Shown here: positions 22,180 through 30,690 of the stretch, piece after piece | Layout of the letters: the number at the start of each line of letters is the position of its first letter | How positions within the stretch are numbered: the first letter of the stretch is position 1 | Source of the DNA: Acidobacteriota bacterium | GTDB taxonomy: Bacteria > Acidobacteriota > Blastocatellia > Pyrinomonadales > Pyrinomonadaceae | Assembly (NCBI GenBank): GCA_020199995.1 | Contig: JAIVJM010000200.1 | Coordinates: 1-44,590, forward strand | Direction: 5' to 3' | Length of the DNA: 44,590 nt | Program-made: the position numbers and the translations under genes | The notes under the pieces: model-generated | Told to the model about the DNA's origin: nothing | Database searches by the model: none | Seen by the model: the letters and a program-made list of their open reading frames with translations, nothing else

Positions 22180-23094
22180 ATGCTCTTACGTGCCGCTTCA
22201 ATCCTCTTGCTGCTCGCGTGTGTGCTCGCGCCGCGCGCCTTCGCGCAGACCGGGACGGAATCGCCGCGCGTCCGCGTGGCGGTGCTCGACTTCGGGGGGA
22301 CGGAGACTGGGCGGCGCGTGTCCGAAGCGCTCGCGGGCGCGCTCGCCGACGGTCGGTTCAAGGCGGTGGATCGCAACTTGAGCCGCGACGCCGCGCGGGG
22401 CACGGGCTACACCGGCTCGCTCAACCTGACGCTTCAGGAGGCGCGCGACCTCGGCGCCGCGATTGACTGCGACTTCTTTGTCACGGGCGACGCGCGAACG
22501 TTCCGCCGCTCGCCCTCGACGGGCGCGGTCTATTTCGAGTCTTATGCCTCCGTCTTCGTCGTCAGCGCGCACACGGGCCGTCTGATGAGGTGGGACAGGC
22601 CGAGCCGCGAGGCGGCGACGCACGAGGCGGCGGAGAAGGCTCTGCTGGACGAAGTGGGCCGACTCGCCGCACTCTGCCGGCGTGACATCCTGCGCTGGCA
22701 GGATGACGAGAGTGCGCGGCGCAGGATGATGGCGGCAGCAGCGCGCGAAGCGACGCCCGCGTTCGAGGACGCGCCGGAAGAGGGCAGCGCGGCGGCGGCG
22801 AACTTCCGTGAGCCCGCGCCCTACAGGCGGCTGCGCCCGACCTACACGGACGAGGCGGCGCGCGCGGGCGCGGAAGCGACCGTGGACGTGTCGGTCGAGA
22901 TCGGAGCGGACGGCGAAGTCGCGCGCGTCGAGGTCGTGCGCTGGGCCGGCTTCGGCTTAGACGACGCGGTCGTCTCGATTGTCCGCCAGATGCACTTTCG
23001 CCCCGCTACGCGTGACGGAGTGCCCATCTCCGTTCGCGTGCTCCTGCGTTACAATTTTCGCCCTCCGAAGAAGACGGATGGCAGAAAGCAGTAA
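22180..23094 (+). CDS. Exported protein with CsgG/FlgO-like N-domain and TonB C-terminal domain
   Basis: A 304-residue protein. Signal peptide (MLLRAASILLLLACVLAPRA, cut near AFAQ); then VRVAVLDFGGTETGRRVSEA and DCDFFVTGDARTF, which look like the nucleotide-binding-like fold of CsgG/FlgO-type lipoproteins; a charged linker; and a TonB C-terminal domain (YTDEAARAGAEATVDVSVEI, GADGEVARVEVV, GFGLDDAVVSIVRQMHFRPA). There is no N-terminal TonB membrane anchor besides the signal. The C-terminal residues RKQ and the stop codon are read from a heptad repeat array. Domain calls are from pattern recognition only. Confidence 0.75.
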   Translation: MLLRAASILLLLACVLAPRAFAQTGTESPRVRVAVLDFGGTETGRRVSEALAGALADGRFKAVDRNLSRDAARGTGYTGSLNLTLQEARDLGAAIDCDFFVTGDARTFRRSPSTGAVYFESYASVFVVSAHTGRLMRWDRPSREAATHEAAEKALLDEVGRLAALCRRDILRWQDDESARRRMMAAAAREATPAFEDAPEEGSAAAANFREPAPYRRLRPTYTDEAARAGAEATVDVSVEIGADGEVARVEVVRWAGFGLDDAVVSIVRQMHFRPATRDGVPISVRVLLRYNFRPPKKTDGRKQ

Positions 23095-23428
23095 GCAGTA
23101 AGCAGTGAGCAGTAAGCAGTGAGCAGTGAGCAGTAGGAAGCAATGAGCCCCGTCAGGGACGGAATAATTTAGCCCACGGCGTGAGCCGTGGGAGACACGC
23201 GATAATTAAACAACGGAGCCCCGGCAGGGGCGAAAGAAATTCAACGTTGCGTGAGCCGGTCGTTGAATTTCTTTCGCCCCTGCCGGGGCTCCACACATTT
23301 CTCGTTGCTGGTTCCCACGGCTCACGCCGTGGGCTAAATTCTGACGCGCCTGACGGCGCTTCCAATCTCGATGGGCGCTCTACCACCTCCTGCTCACTGC
23401 TCACTGCTTACTGCTTACAGCTTTCTGC
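23081..23428. repeat. Composite inverted repeat: heptad arms enclosing REP-like palindromes
   Basis: Outer arms are heptad arrays, GCAGTAA/GCAGTGA units at 23081-23137 and their reverse complement at 23389-23428. Inside are perfect 24-bp arms 23170-23193 with 23313-23336 (AGCCCACGGC..) and perfect 32-bp arms 23215-23246 with 23261-23292 (GGAGCCCCGG..). The stops of both flanking convergent genes fall inside the heptad arrays. The inner part recurs at 38.4-38.6 kb, which marks it as a dispersed element of REP/BIME type. Confidence 0.93.
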
Positions 23429-24446
23429 TTTTTTCAACTCTCGCAATATTGATGAAGTCGGCGAGCAGCCCGTAGGCCGTGCTCTGGAGGTCGGGCCTGT
23501 GTGCGATGAGGGTGAGGCCCGGCAGTACGTCGAGCTCGAAATGCACGACCAGCGAAGCCCCTTCGGCCAGCGCGAACGGGCTCGAAGGGCCGACGCGTTC
23601 GGGGCCGACGCTGGCCTTGACACTACCGCCGTCAGCCTCGCGCCGCGCCCGCGCGACGAGCCTGTAGGGCTGGCCTTCGGCGCGCGCGGCGCGCACCGCT
23701 TCGGCGCTCAAGCCTCCGATGCCTTCGCGTCGCACGTCCGCGAGCTTCAGACGCGCGTCCATCAGGACATTCACGACGGCGCAGGTTTTGACTGCCGAGT
23801 CCCACCCGTCAACGTCGTGCGTCGGGTCGGTCTCGGTGATGCCTAAATCTTGCGCGCGCCGCACGCCTTCGTCGAACGTGCCGCCCGCCTCGATCTCTTC
23901 GAGGATGACGTTGGTCGTGGAGTTCAGGACGCCGCCGAAGCCGAGCAGGCGCGCGCACGGCAGCGCCTCGCGGAAGAGCGAGAAGACGGGGCAGTCGGCC
24001 ACGGTCGCCTCGAAGAGGAAACGGCGGCCCACCTCCCTCGCCAACTCCGACAGCTCGCCGTAGGCGTGGACGATGGTGCCCTTGTTGGCCGTGACGACGT
24101 GCGCGCCCGCACGCAGTCCAGCGCGGACGTGAGAGATGGCCGGCTCGCCCGCGAGCGGTTCGAGCGAAGTCGTCTCGAAGAGCACGTCGCAGCGCGCCGC
24201 CGTGAGCCACTCGGAGACGCTCGATGCGGGCGGCAGAGAGAGCGACGAGATTTCGCCTGATGCGAGTTCCGAGGTCTCGAAGCCTTCGGGCGCGACGAGC
24301 CAGCCCGCGCGCCGCGTCGCCACGCCCATGACGCGCCACTCGATGCCGTGCTGCTCGCGCAGCTCTTCACGCTTCCGGACGAGCAGCGCGGCGAGCGCTC
24401 GGCCCACGTTACCGAAGCCGAGAAAGCAGAGGTTGAAATGTTTCAT
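23415..24446 (-). CDS. hom: Homoserine dehydrogenase, short form without ACT domain
   Basis: A 343-residue enzyme that reduces aspartate semialdehyde to homoserine (threonine/methionine branch). Seen: N-terminal NAD(P) site LCFLGFGNVGRALAALL, then VVTANKGTIV, LFEATVADCPVFSL, and the catalytic region GVLNSTTNVILEEIEAGGTF followed by DVDGWDSAVKTCAV. There is no regulatory ACT domain, so feedback by threonine through that domain is not expected. The last residues KSRKL and the stop come from a heptad array. It stands apart from the lysine cluster, which starts 9 kb downstream on the other strand, but shares the aspartate semialdehyde branch point. Confidence 0.92.
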   Translation of the reverse strand: MKHFNLCFLGFGNVGRALAALLVRKREELREQHGIEWRVMGVATRRAGWLVAPEGFETSELASGEISSLSLPPASSVSEWLTAARCDVLFETTSLEPLAGEPAISHVRAGLRAGAHVVTANKGTIVHAYGELSELAREVGRRFLFEATVADCPVFSLFREALPCARLLGFGGVLNSTTNVILEEIEAGGTFDEGVRRAQDLGITETDPTHDVDGWDSAVKTCAVVNVLMDARLKLADVRREGIGGLSAEAVRAARAEGQPYRLVARARREADGGSVKASVGPERVGPSSPFALAEGASLVVHFELDVLPGLTLIAHRPDLQSTAYGLLADFINIARVEKSRKL

Positions 24447-24576
24447 GCCGGTTCTTTAAATCTCCTCACTGCTCCCCGCTTGCTGCTGAGGGCTCACTTC
24501 CTGTTGATTTTCCACACGCGTTGCGACATTCTGACCGCGCCCAGCTTTTTTATCATGCACAGAGGGAAGATTGGCA

Positions 24577-26212
24577 ATGAAAAAGAGAGCAGCAGCGCGC
24601 CGCGAGGCGCGGATTAATCGCCGGAGCTTTTTGCGCCTCGGCGCGCTCGGCGGACTCGTCGCCGCCGCCGCCGCAAGCCCCGCCCTCGCCCGCGTGGTCG
24701 AGAATCATCCCCGCCTCTCCGCCGCCCCGCCGACGCCGGACGTTGAATCGTTCGAGCTCGACGAGATGACCATCGCCGACCTGCGCGCGGCGATGATGAA
24801 GGGGCGGCTCTCGGCGCGCTCCGTGACGCAGAAGTATCTGGAGCGTATCGAAGAGATTGACCGGCGCGGCCCTGCCCTTAACTCCGTCATCGAGGTCAAC
24901 CCCGACGCGCTGAAAATCGCCGAGGCGCTCGACCGCGAGCTGAAAGAGCGCGGCGCGCGCGGGCCGCTCCACGGCATCCCCATCCTCATCAAGGACAACA
25001 TCAACACCGCCGACCGGATGATGACCACCGCCGGCTCGCTCGCACTCGTCGGCGCGCGGCCCGTGCGTGACGCCTTCGTCGTCGAGCGGCTGAGAGCAGC
25101 CGGGGCCGTCCTTCTAGGCAAGACCAACCTCAGCGAGTGGGCCAACTTCCGCTCGACGCACTCGACGAGCGGGTGGAGCGGGCGCGGCGGTCAGACCCTC
25201 AATCCTTACGCGCTCGACCGCAACCCGTGCGGGTCGAGTTCGGGCTCGGGCGCGGCGGTCGCGGCGAACCTCTGCGCGGCGGCGGTCGGCACTGAGACGG
25301 ACGGCTCCATCGTCTGCCCCGCGTCCTCGAACGGCATCGTCGGCATCAAGCCGACGCTCGGCCTCGTCAGCCGCTCAGGCATCATCCCCATCTCGCACAG
25401 TCAGGACACCGCCGGGCCGATGGCGCGCACCGTCGCCGACGCCGCCTTCCTGCTCGGCGCGCTCGCCTTCTACGACCCGCGCGACCCCGAGACCGAGCGC
25501 GGAAACCGCTCCGCGCAAGACTACACGCGCCACCTCGACCCCGCGGCCTTACGCGGCGCGCGCGTCGGCGTGGCGCGCAAGTTCTTCGGCTTCAGCGACA
25601 AGGTTGACGCGCTCATGAAAGACGCGATTGACGTCTTGAAGAGGAGCGGCGCGGTCGTCATCGACCCGGCGGACATCCCGACACACGGCAAGTTCGACGA
25701 CTCGGAGTTCGAGGTGCTGCTCTACGAGTTCAAGGCCGACCTCAACAAGTATCTCGCCTCGCTCGGCCCCGGCTCGCACCCGCGCACGCTCAAAGCGCTC
25801 ATCGAGTTCAACGAGCGGAACAAGGAGCGCGAGATGCCCTACTTCGGGCAGGAGATTTTCGTCAAGGCAGAGGCGAAGGGGCCGCTCACGGAGCGCGCTT
25901 ACCTCGCGGCGCTCAGGAAGAACCACCTCCTCTCGCGCGTGCGCGGCATCGAGGCCGTGATGGCGCGGCACAAACTCGACGCCATCGTCGCCCCGACGGG
26001 CGGCCCCGCGTGGACGACTGACCTCGTCAACGGCGATCACTTTCAACGTCCCCGCGGGCTACGTCCACGGCCTCCCCGTCGGCATCTCCTTCTTCGGCAG
26101 GGCGTACACCGAACCGAAGCTCATCCGACTCGCCTACGCCTTCGAGCAGGCGACCCGACACCGCCAGCCGCCGAAGTTTTTGGCTAACGCCGACTTGCGG
26201 GCACGAACGTAA
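24577..26212 (+). pseudogene. Tat-exported amidase (amidase signature family), frameshifted near the 3' end
   Basis: The N-terminus INRRSFLRLGALGGLVAAAA is a twin-arginine signal. The amidase signature follows: catalytic Lys in HGIPILIKDNINTADRM, GSSSGSGAAVAANL with the cis-Ser, and GTETDGSIVCPASSNGIVGI with the nucleophile Ser. The first frame reads well to DLVNGDHF at about 26040 and then turns to Arg/Pro-rich nonsense, stopping at 26187. The next frame continues the family from ITFNVPAGYVHGLPVGISFF to a TAA at 26210. About 50 nt that normally lie between these points seem missing. ATCACTTTC at the junction reads as DHF in one frame and ITF in the other, consistent with a deletion between short direct repeats. 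It could also be an assembly error. Confidence 0.85.
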
Positions 26213-26275
26213 TATTGAACCCTTGATAAGGCGCTGCACTCTTTCTGCCTCCATGCATTTCGGCGTCGTAATGGG

Positions 26276-26281
26276 TATAAT
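26276..26281 (+). promoter_or_regulatory. TATAAT-like -10 element upstream of boxC
   Basis: A perfect TATAAT 50 bp before the boxC start. No convincing -35 lies 16-18 bp upstream, so it is a candidate only. Confidence 0.35.
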
Positions 26282-26331
26282 TACAGTTTCGTGCCCGCGG
26301 CAATTATTCGGACATTGGAGCCTGTGCATTG

Positions 26332-27969
26332 ATGATTAACTTCGAGACGAACCCGGAAGAGTACAAACACTGGAAGCTGGGCGTGGAAGGCCCGGTCGCC
26401 ACGCTCTCGATGGACGTGCAGGAGGACGAGACGCTCGCGGAAGGGTACAAGCTGAAGCTCAACTCCTACGACCTCGGCGTCGACATCGAGCTGGCGGACG
26501 CCGTCCAGCGCCTCCGTTTCGAGCACCCGGAAGTCCGCGTCGTTCTCGTCACGAGCCTCAAGCCGCGTATCTTCTGCGCGGGCGCGAACATCTACATGCT
26601 CGGCACTTCCTCGCACGCCTTCAAGGTCAACTTCTGCAAGTTCACGAACGAGACACGCTGCGCGCTCGAAGACGCTTCCGCCAACTCCGGCCAGCGTTAC
26701 GTCGCGGCCCTGAACGGGACGGCTTCGGGCGGCGGCTACGAGCTGGCCATCGCGTGCGACGAAATCTATCTGGTGGACGACGGCAACTCAGCCGTCTCTT
26801 TGCCTGAAGTGCCGCTGCTCGGCGTGCTGCCCGGCACGGGCGGACTGACGCGGCTCGTGGACAAGCGCAAGGTGCGCCGCGACCGCGCCGACGTCTTCTC
26901 GACGCTCGCCGAAGGGCTCAAGTCGAAGCGCGCCGAGGAGTGGGGACTGATTGACGGCCATTTCCCGACCAGCAAATTTCAGGAGGGCGTCGCGGCGCGC
27001 GCGCGTGCGATTGTCGAAGCCGACGGCACGGCGCCAGAGGACACTCCCGGCATCAAGCTCAACCCGCTCGAAGTCGAACGGGGCGCCGACGGCGGGCGCG
27101 AGTACAAGTATGTGAGCGTCAAGCTCAACCCCGAGGGGCGTTACGCAGACCTCACCGTGCGCGGGCCTGAAGATGAGCTGCCGAGCGACGTGGAGGAGAT
27201 CGTCCGACTCGGCGATGCTTACTGGCCGCTGCGCGCCTACCGCGAATTGGACGACGCGCTCCTGCATCTGAGAGTCAACCAACTCGAAATCGGATTGGTG
27301 TGCCTGCGCACCGTGGGAGACATCGCCCGCGTGCTCGACGTGGACAAAGCTCTGGTCGAGAACCGCGACCACTGGCTCGTCCGCGAAATCATCCTCTACA
27401 TGGCGCGCGTCCTCCGGCGTCTCGATTTGACGGCCAAGAGCTTCTTCGCGCTCGTCGAGCCGGGCAGCTCGTTTGCCGGGAACCTGCTCGAACTCGCGCT
27501 CTCAGCCGACCGCACCTACATGCTCGACGACCCCGAACAGTTGGTCGAGATGGCGACGAGCGAGCTGAACGCGGGCGCGCTTCCGATGTCGAACGGCCTG
27601 ACGCGCCTCTCGTCGCGCTTCCTCGCCGAGCCGGAGCAGGCCGCGGAGGTGCTCGGGCACGCGGGCCGCTTCGACACCGGGGCGGCGGAGTCGGCGGGCC
27701 TCGTCACCTTCGCGCCCGACGACCTCGACTGGGAGGACGAGATTCGCGTCGCCATCGAGGAGCGCACGTCGCTCTCGCCCGACGCGCTGACGGGGATGGA
27801 AGCGAGCCTCCGTTTCGCGGGGCCGGAGACACCCGACACCAAGATTTTCGGGCGGCTCACCGCATGGCAGAACTGGATTTTCCAGCGCCCCAACGCCGTC
27901 GGCCCGCAGGGCGCGCTCACCAACTACGGCAAGCCGACGCAGCCGCAATTCGATTACAAGAGAACTTAA
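26332..27969 (+). CDS. boxC: Benzoyl-CoA dihydrodiol (2,3-epoxybenzoyl-CoA) lyase BoxC
   Basis: A 545-residue protein of the length expected of BoxC, a double crotonase-fold enzyme. In aerobic benzoate breakdown via CoA esters BoxC opens the epoxidised ring with water, releasing formate and giving 3,4-dehydroadipyl-CoA semialdehyde. Seen: INFETNPEEYKHWKLGVEG, YKLKLNSYDLGVDIELADAV, the oxyanion-hole segments KPRIFCAGANIYMLGTSSHA and NGTASGGGYELAIACDEIYL, LPLLGV/PGTGGLTRLVDKRKV, and WQNWIFQRPNAVGPQGAL at the end. No internal gap noticed. The partner boxB lies 2.7 kb downstream on the same strand, separated by a restriction-modification pair. boxA is not in the window. Start: ATG 26332; a TTG three bases earlier is also possible. 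Confidence 0.93.
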   Translation: MINFETNPEEYKHWKLGVEGPVATLSMDVQEDETLAEGYKLKLNSYDLGVDIELADAVQRLRFEHPEVRVVLVTSLKPRIFCAGANIYMLGTSSHAFKVNFCKFTNETRCALEDASANSGQRYVAALNGTASGGGYELAIACDEIYLVDDGNSAVSLPEVPLLGVLPGTGGLTRLVDKRKVRRDRADVFSTLAEGLKSKRAEEWGLIDGHFPTSKFQEGVAARARAIVEADGTAPEDTPGIKLNPLEVERGADGGREYKYVSVKLNPEGRYADLTVRGPEDELPSDVEEIVRLGDAYWPLRAYRELDDALLHLRVNQLEIGLVCLRTVGDIARVLDVDKALVENRDHWLVREIILYMARVLRRLDLTAKSFFALVEPGSSFAGNLLELALSADRTYMLDDPEQLVEMATSELNAGALPMSNGLTRLSSRFLAEPEQAAEVLGHAGRFDTGAAESAGLVTFAPDDLDWEDEIRVAIEERTSLSPDALTGMEASLRFAGPETPDTKIFGRLTAWQNWIFQRPNAVGPQGALTNYGKPTQPQFDYKRT

Positions 27970-27973
27970 AAGG

Positions 27974-27994
27974 CGTCAATCGTCAATCGTGAGT
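27974..27994. repeat. Short heptad array at the left edge of the R-M insert
   Basis: GTCAATC-GTCAATC-GTG just after the boxC stop; two 7-bp units with no visible opposite arm on the far side of the R-M genes. Confidence 0.5.
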
Positions 27995-28008
27995 AGAAAG
28001 GCTGGCCC

Positions 28009-29001
28009 TTGATTTCTATATACGAACCTTCTAGGAGAGGCACAATATTGCATCCATTTGAGATTGCGCTGTCCATACCCACAGAAGATATAGAAATCAA
28101 ATTCCGGGGTCACACCTCTATCCCTTGGGCAGACTACCTACTAAATCCTCGCCGCTTACGCGGAAGCGACTTCCTAATGAGATGGTCACAAGGCGCTTGG
28201 AGTGAAGAACGTCTTGTTCAAGCCGTGAACGATACCGAAGGCTATTTTGCTTTGCCCTATGGTCCAAGCGGAGTCGCACCCGATGATGATCCACGAGCAT
28301 TTGAGCTTTATTTTGAGCGTCTGGAAAATGCCGGGCTAGGTCAAGTCAAGCGGCCCGACTTACTTATCTTTAATAAAACAGATAAAGAACACATTGAAAG
28401 AGTTGTTGACTATCTAGGCGGCGCAAGCGAATTGCCCTTCACACGGGAGGATGATCCAAGTATGCAGGAATTGCTCTCTAAGGCACTGATAGCCATAGAG
28501 TGCGAAAACAGCTTGTGGCGAGCTAAGAAGATGCCGTTTTACGGATCGACTCTGACACCACAAAAAAGGCTTGGAGGACAACCAGGACTCAAAAAAACTG
28601 GCGTTGTGCTTCCTACAGTTATTATCAAGGAAGAAGATCGTATACCGTTAAGAAACTGGCAAGAACAGACTGGGGTTAAAATTCACGTATGGCATGTGTT
28701 CTTTGATCTGGCGTTTGGGCTTAGTTTAGACAGAGCAGATAAGCTAATAAGCACAGGGCTTATCGAGCCCACGGTACAAACTTTTCAAGCACCCGCAGGT
28801 GCGACTGCTAAAAAGATTATCTACAAGTTCTATTATCACTATGCTTACTCACTTGGTGAGTCAACAGAAGAACCTAAATTAGTACCAGCCCACATAGAAG
28901 ATAAAAACGGACATATTCTTCCCTTCGTCAAATTTGAAGGAGGCAGCCTGGAACTAAGTCAGGAAGCTTTAGACCTATTGGAGGCCACTCGAAGAAAATA
29001 G
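28009..29001 (+). CDS. Type II restriction endonuclease, probably AccI-like
   Basis: A 330-residue protein next to a DNA adenine methyltransferase. A PD-(D/E)xK-like core is visible: KRPDLLIF (Asp117) and IAIECENSLWRAKKM (Glu164, Glu166, Lys173/174). The text PQKRLGGQPGLKKTGVVLPT and WHVFFDLAFGLSLDRA fits the AccI-type endonuclease family as I remember it, which would suggest a GT(A/C)(G/T)AC-like target; I cannot verify this. Start: TTG at 28009 with AAAGG about seven bases upstream; no ATG occurs before residue 57. It is low-GC unlike its neighbours. The stop is 13 bp before the methyltransferase start, so the two are co-transcribed. Confidence 0.75.
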   Translation: MISIYEPSRRGTILHPFEIALSIPTEDIEIKFRGHTSIPWADYLLNPRRLRGSDFLMRWSQGAWSEERLVQAVNDTEGYFALPYGPSGVAPDDDPRAFELYFERLENAGLGQVKRPDLLIFNKTDKEHIERVVDYLGGASELPFTREDDPSMQELLSKALIAIECENSLWRAKKMPFYGSTLTPQKRLGGQPGLKKTGVVLPTVIIKEEDRIPLRNWQEQTGVKIHVWHVFFDLAFGLSLDRADKLISTGLIEPTVQTFQAPAGATAKKIIYKFYYHYAYSLGESTEEPKLVPAHIEDKNGHILPFVKFEGGSLELSQEALDLLEATRRK

Positions 29002-29014
29002 GAAATCCCTTTAC

Positions 29015-30571
29015 ATGCCAAAGTATCATCAGAAACTACCAAGTGCCGGCGCAGAAAGAGAATCCCTCAGAGTAAAGGGGCAGTTCTGGACGCCGGATTG
29101 GGTTGCAGAGGCAATGGTTGCTTACGCAATTTCGGGAGGAAGTAAAGAAATTTTTGACCCCGCTGTGGGTGCAGGTATTTTTTTCAAAGCGGCTAAAACA
29201 ATCGCTGCTGAGACAGGCATAAATCTTAAATTCGCAGGCAGGGAAATAGACCAACAAGCCTTAGAACAAGCTAAAGGGAATGGCTTATCCGAAGAAGATT
29301 TGTCAAAAGTATCAATTGCTGACTTCGTTCTAGACCCACCCAAGAACATCCTGAGTGCTATTGTTTGCAATCCACCATACATCCGGCATCACCGCCTCTC
29401 AAGCGAGGTCAAGGCTAAATTAAAGAAGCTGTCTATTGATATAATCGGCACGACTCTGGACGGTCGCGCAGGCTTCCACGTCTACTTTTTACTTCGTGCT
29501 TTACAGCTACTCGCTAAGGATGGGCGACTAGCATTCATCATGCCGGCAGACACTTGTGAGGGGATATTCTCATCTACATTGTGGAAATGGATCACCGAAA
29601 CATACAAGTTGGATGCAGTAATAACATTTAGTCCAGAAGCATCTCCATTTCCCGGCGTTGATACTAACGCAGTCATTTTTCTTATTCAAAATGATAGACC
29701 AATAGACAAGTTTCTTTGGGCCAGATGTATTCAAGCAGACACAGATGAACTCAAGGCTTGGGTAACAGCAGTTTTTCAACTACCGGGGGAAAGCCTCTCA
29801 GTTCATCAACGCAATCTATCAGAAGGTTTATCTACAGGCTTCTCTAGACCACCTGTAGAAAATGAATCTGACGATCCCACACTAGGCGAGTTCGCTAAAG
29901 TAATGCGAGGCATCGCCACGGGTGCTAACGAGTTCTTTTTCCTAACCAAAACGCGGGCGGAAGAGATCGGGATACCATATAAATATCTACTTCCAGCCAT
30001 AGGGCGAACACGCGACGTATCTGGAAATGTTATAGACAGCAACACTATTAAGGCTCTCGACGAGGCGGGGAAACCAACGCTCCTATTTTCGCTCGATAAC
30101 ACTCCATCAGATCAACTCCCAAAAACTTTACGCGAGTATCTAAAGCGGGGAGAAGAACTAGGACTTCACAAGCGAAGCTTAATTTCCACGCGCCGCCCCT
30201 GGTATAAAATGGAGGTGAGACCTGTACCACCGTTTCTATTTGCATATCTAGGCAGGCGTAACGCTAGATTCATACGGAATCAGGCAGGGGCGATGCCACT
30301 AACCGGCTTTCTCTGCGTGTATGCTCGGAACAACAGCCCACAATTCATCAGCCAACTATGGACTATTCTTAGCAATCCAGCAGCAATCAATAATCTCTCT
30401 TTAGTAGGCAAGTCTTATGGCGGCGGAGCAATTAAAGTAGAGCCGCGCAGTCTCGAAAGATTAAGACTTCCACTAAAGATAGTTTTGGAAAGTGGAATTC
30501 AATACAACAAAGAAATACGGAACCAATCAAGCACGTTAGGAGCCTCGCAACTATCTTTACTGGGAATGTAA
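29015..30571 (+). CDS. DNA N6-adenine methyltransferase of the R-M pair (gamma class)
   Basis: A 518-residue enzyme that should protect host DNA from the adjacent endonuclease. SAM motif I is FDPAVGAGIFFKAA (residues 47-60), motif IV is NPPY (119-122), and IMPADTCEGIFSSTLWKW and DAVITFSPEASPFPGVDTNA follow. The C-terminal third (from about 290) is the likely target recognition domain, with NAVIFLIQ before it. Order motif I then NPPY then target domain marks the gamma class, as in TaqI-like enzymes. Low-GC like the endonuclease. No controller (C) protein gene is present, so expression balance must come from elsewhere. Confidence 0.9.
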   Translation: MPKYHQKLPSAGAERESLRVKGQFWTPDWVAEAMVAYAISGGSKEIFDPAVGAGIFFKAAKTIAAETGINLKFAGREIDQQALEQAKGNGLSEEDLSKVSIADFVLDPPKNILSAIVCNPPYIRHHRLSSEVKAKLKKLSIDIIGTTLDGRAGFHVYFLLRALQLLAKDGRLAFIMPADTCEGIFSSTLWKWITETYKLDAVITFSPEASPFPGVDTNAVIFLIQNDRPIDKFLWARCIQADTDELKAWVTAVFQLPGESLSVHQRNLSEGLSTGFSRPPVENESDDPTLGEFAKVMRGIATGANEFFFLTKTRAEEIGIPYKYLLPAIGRTRDVSGNVIDSNTIKALDEAGKPTLLFSLDNTPSDQLPKTLREYLKRGEELGLHKRSLISTRRPWYKMEVRPVPPFLFAYLGRRNARFIRNQAGAMPLTGFLCVYARNNSPQFISQLWTILSNPAAINNLSLVGKSYGGGAIKVEPRSLERLRLPLKIVLESGIQYNKEIRNQSSTLGASQLSLLGM

Positions 30572-30578
30572 AATAAAG

Positions 30579-30611
30579 CGCGGCGTCTCGCATCTATATA
30601 GAGACGCCGCG
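30579..30611. terminator. Perfect hairpin after the R-M genes
   Basis: CGCGGCGTCTC (30579-30589) and GAGACGCCGCG (30601-30611) are perfect 11-bp arms around an 11-nt loop, seven bases past the methyltransferase stop. There is no T run, so it is either a Rho-aided terminator or a boundary repeat of the insert. Confidence 0.55.
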
Positions 30612-30690
30612 GGAAGAGCTGGACAGGCTGGCGCGGCTCCTAGCCCGAGAAGGCGCGATAAAACAGACCGGGAGTGAGAAAAGGCTTTCT

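Larger units (their letters stand above)
28000..30572 (+). other. AT-richer restriction-modification island between boxC and boxB
   Basis: Composition changes abruptly. One counted 60-base row inside (28561-28620) is 45% G+C against 67% in a row of boxC (27541-27600). Codon use turns to A/T-ending codons. The island holds exactly two genes (endonuclease, methyltransferase), with no integrase and no terminal repeats that I could find. This suggests horizontal gain of a compact type II system. Confidence 0.85.

Noticed and set aside
23081-23137. CRISPR-like array
   Set aside because: Units are 7 bp with no spacers; these are tandem heptads, and no cas gene is present.
23153-23404. Short frames with text like PRLTPWAKLFRP
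   Set aside because: These are translations of the REP-like palindromes, not genes.
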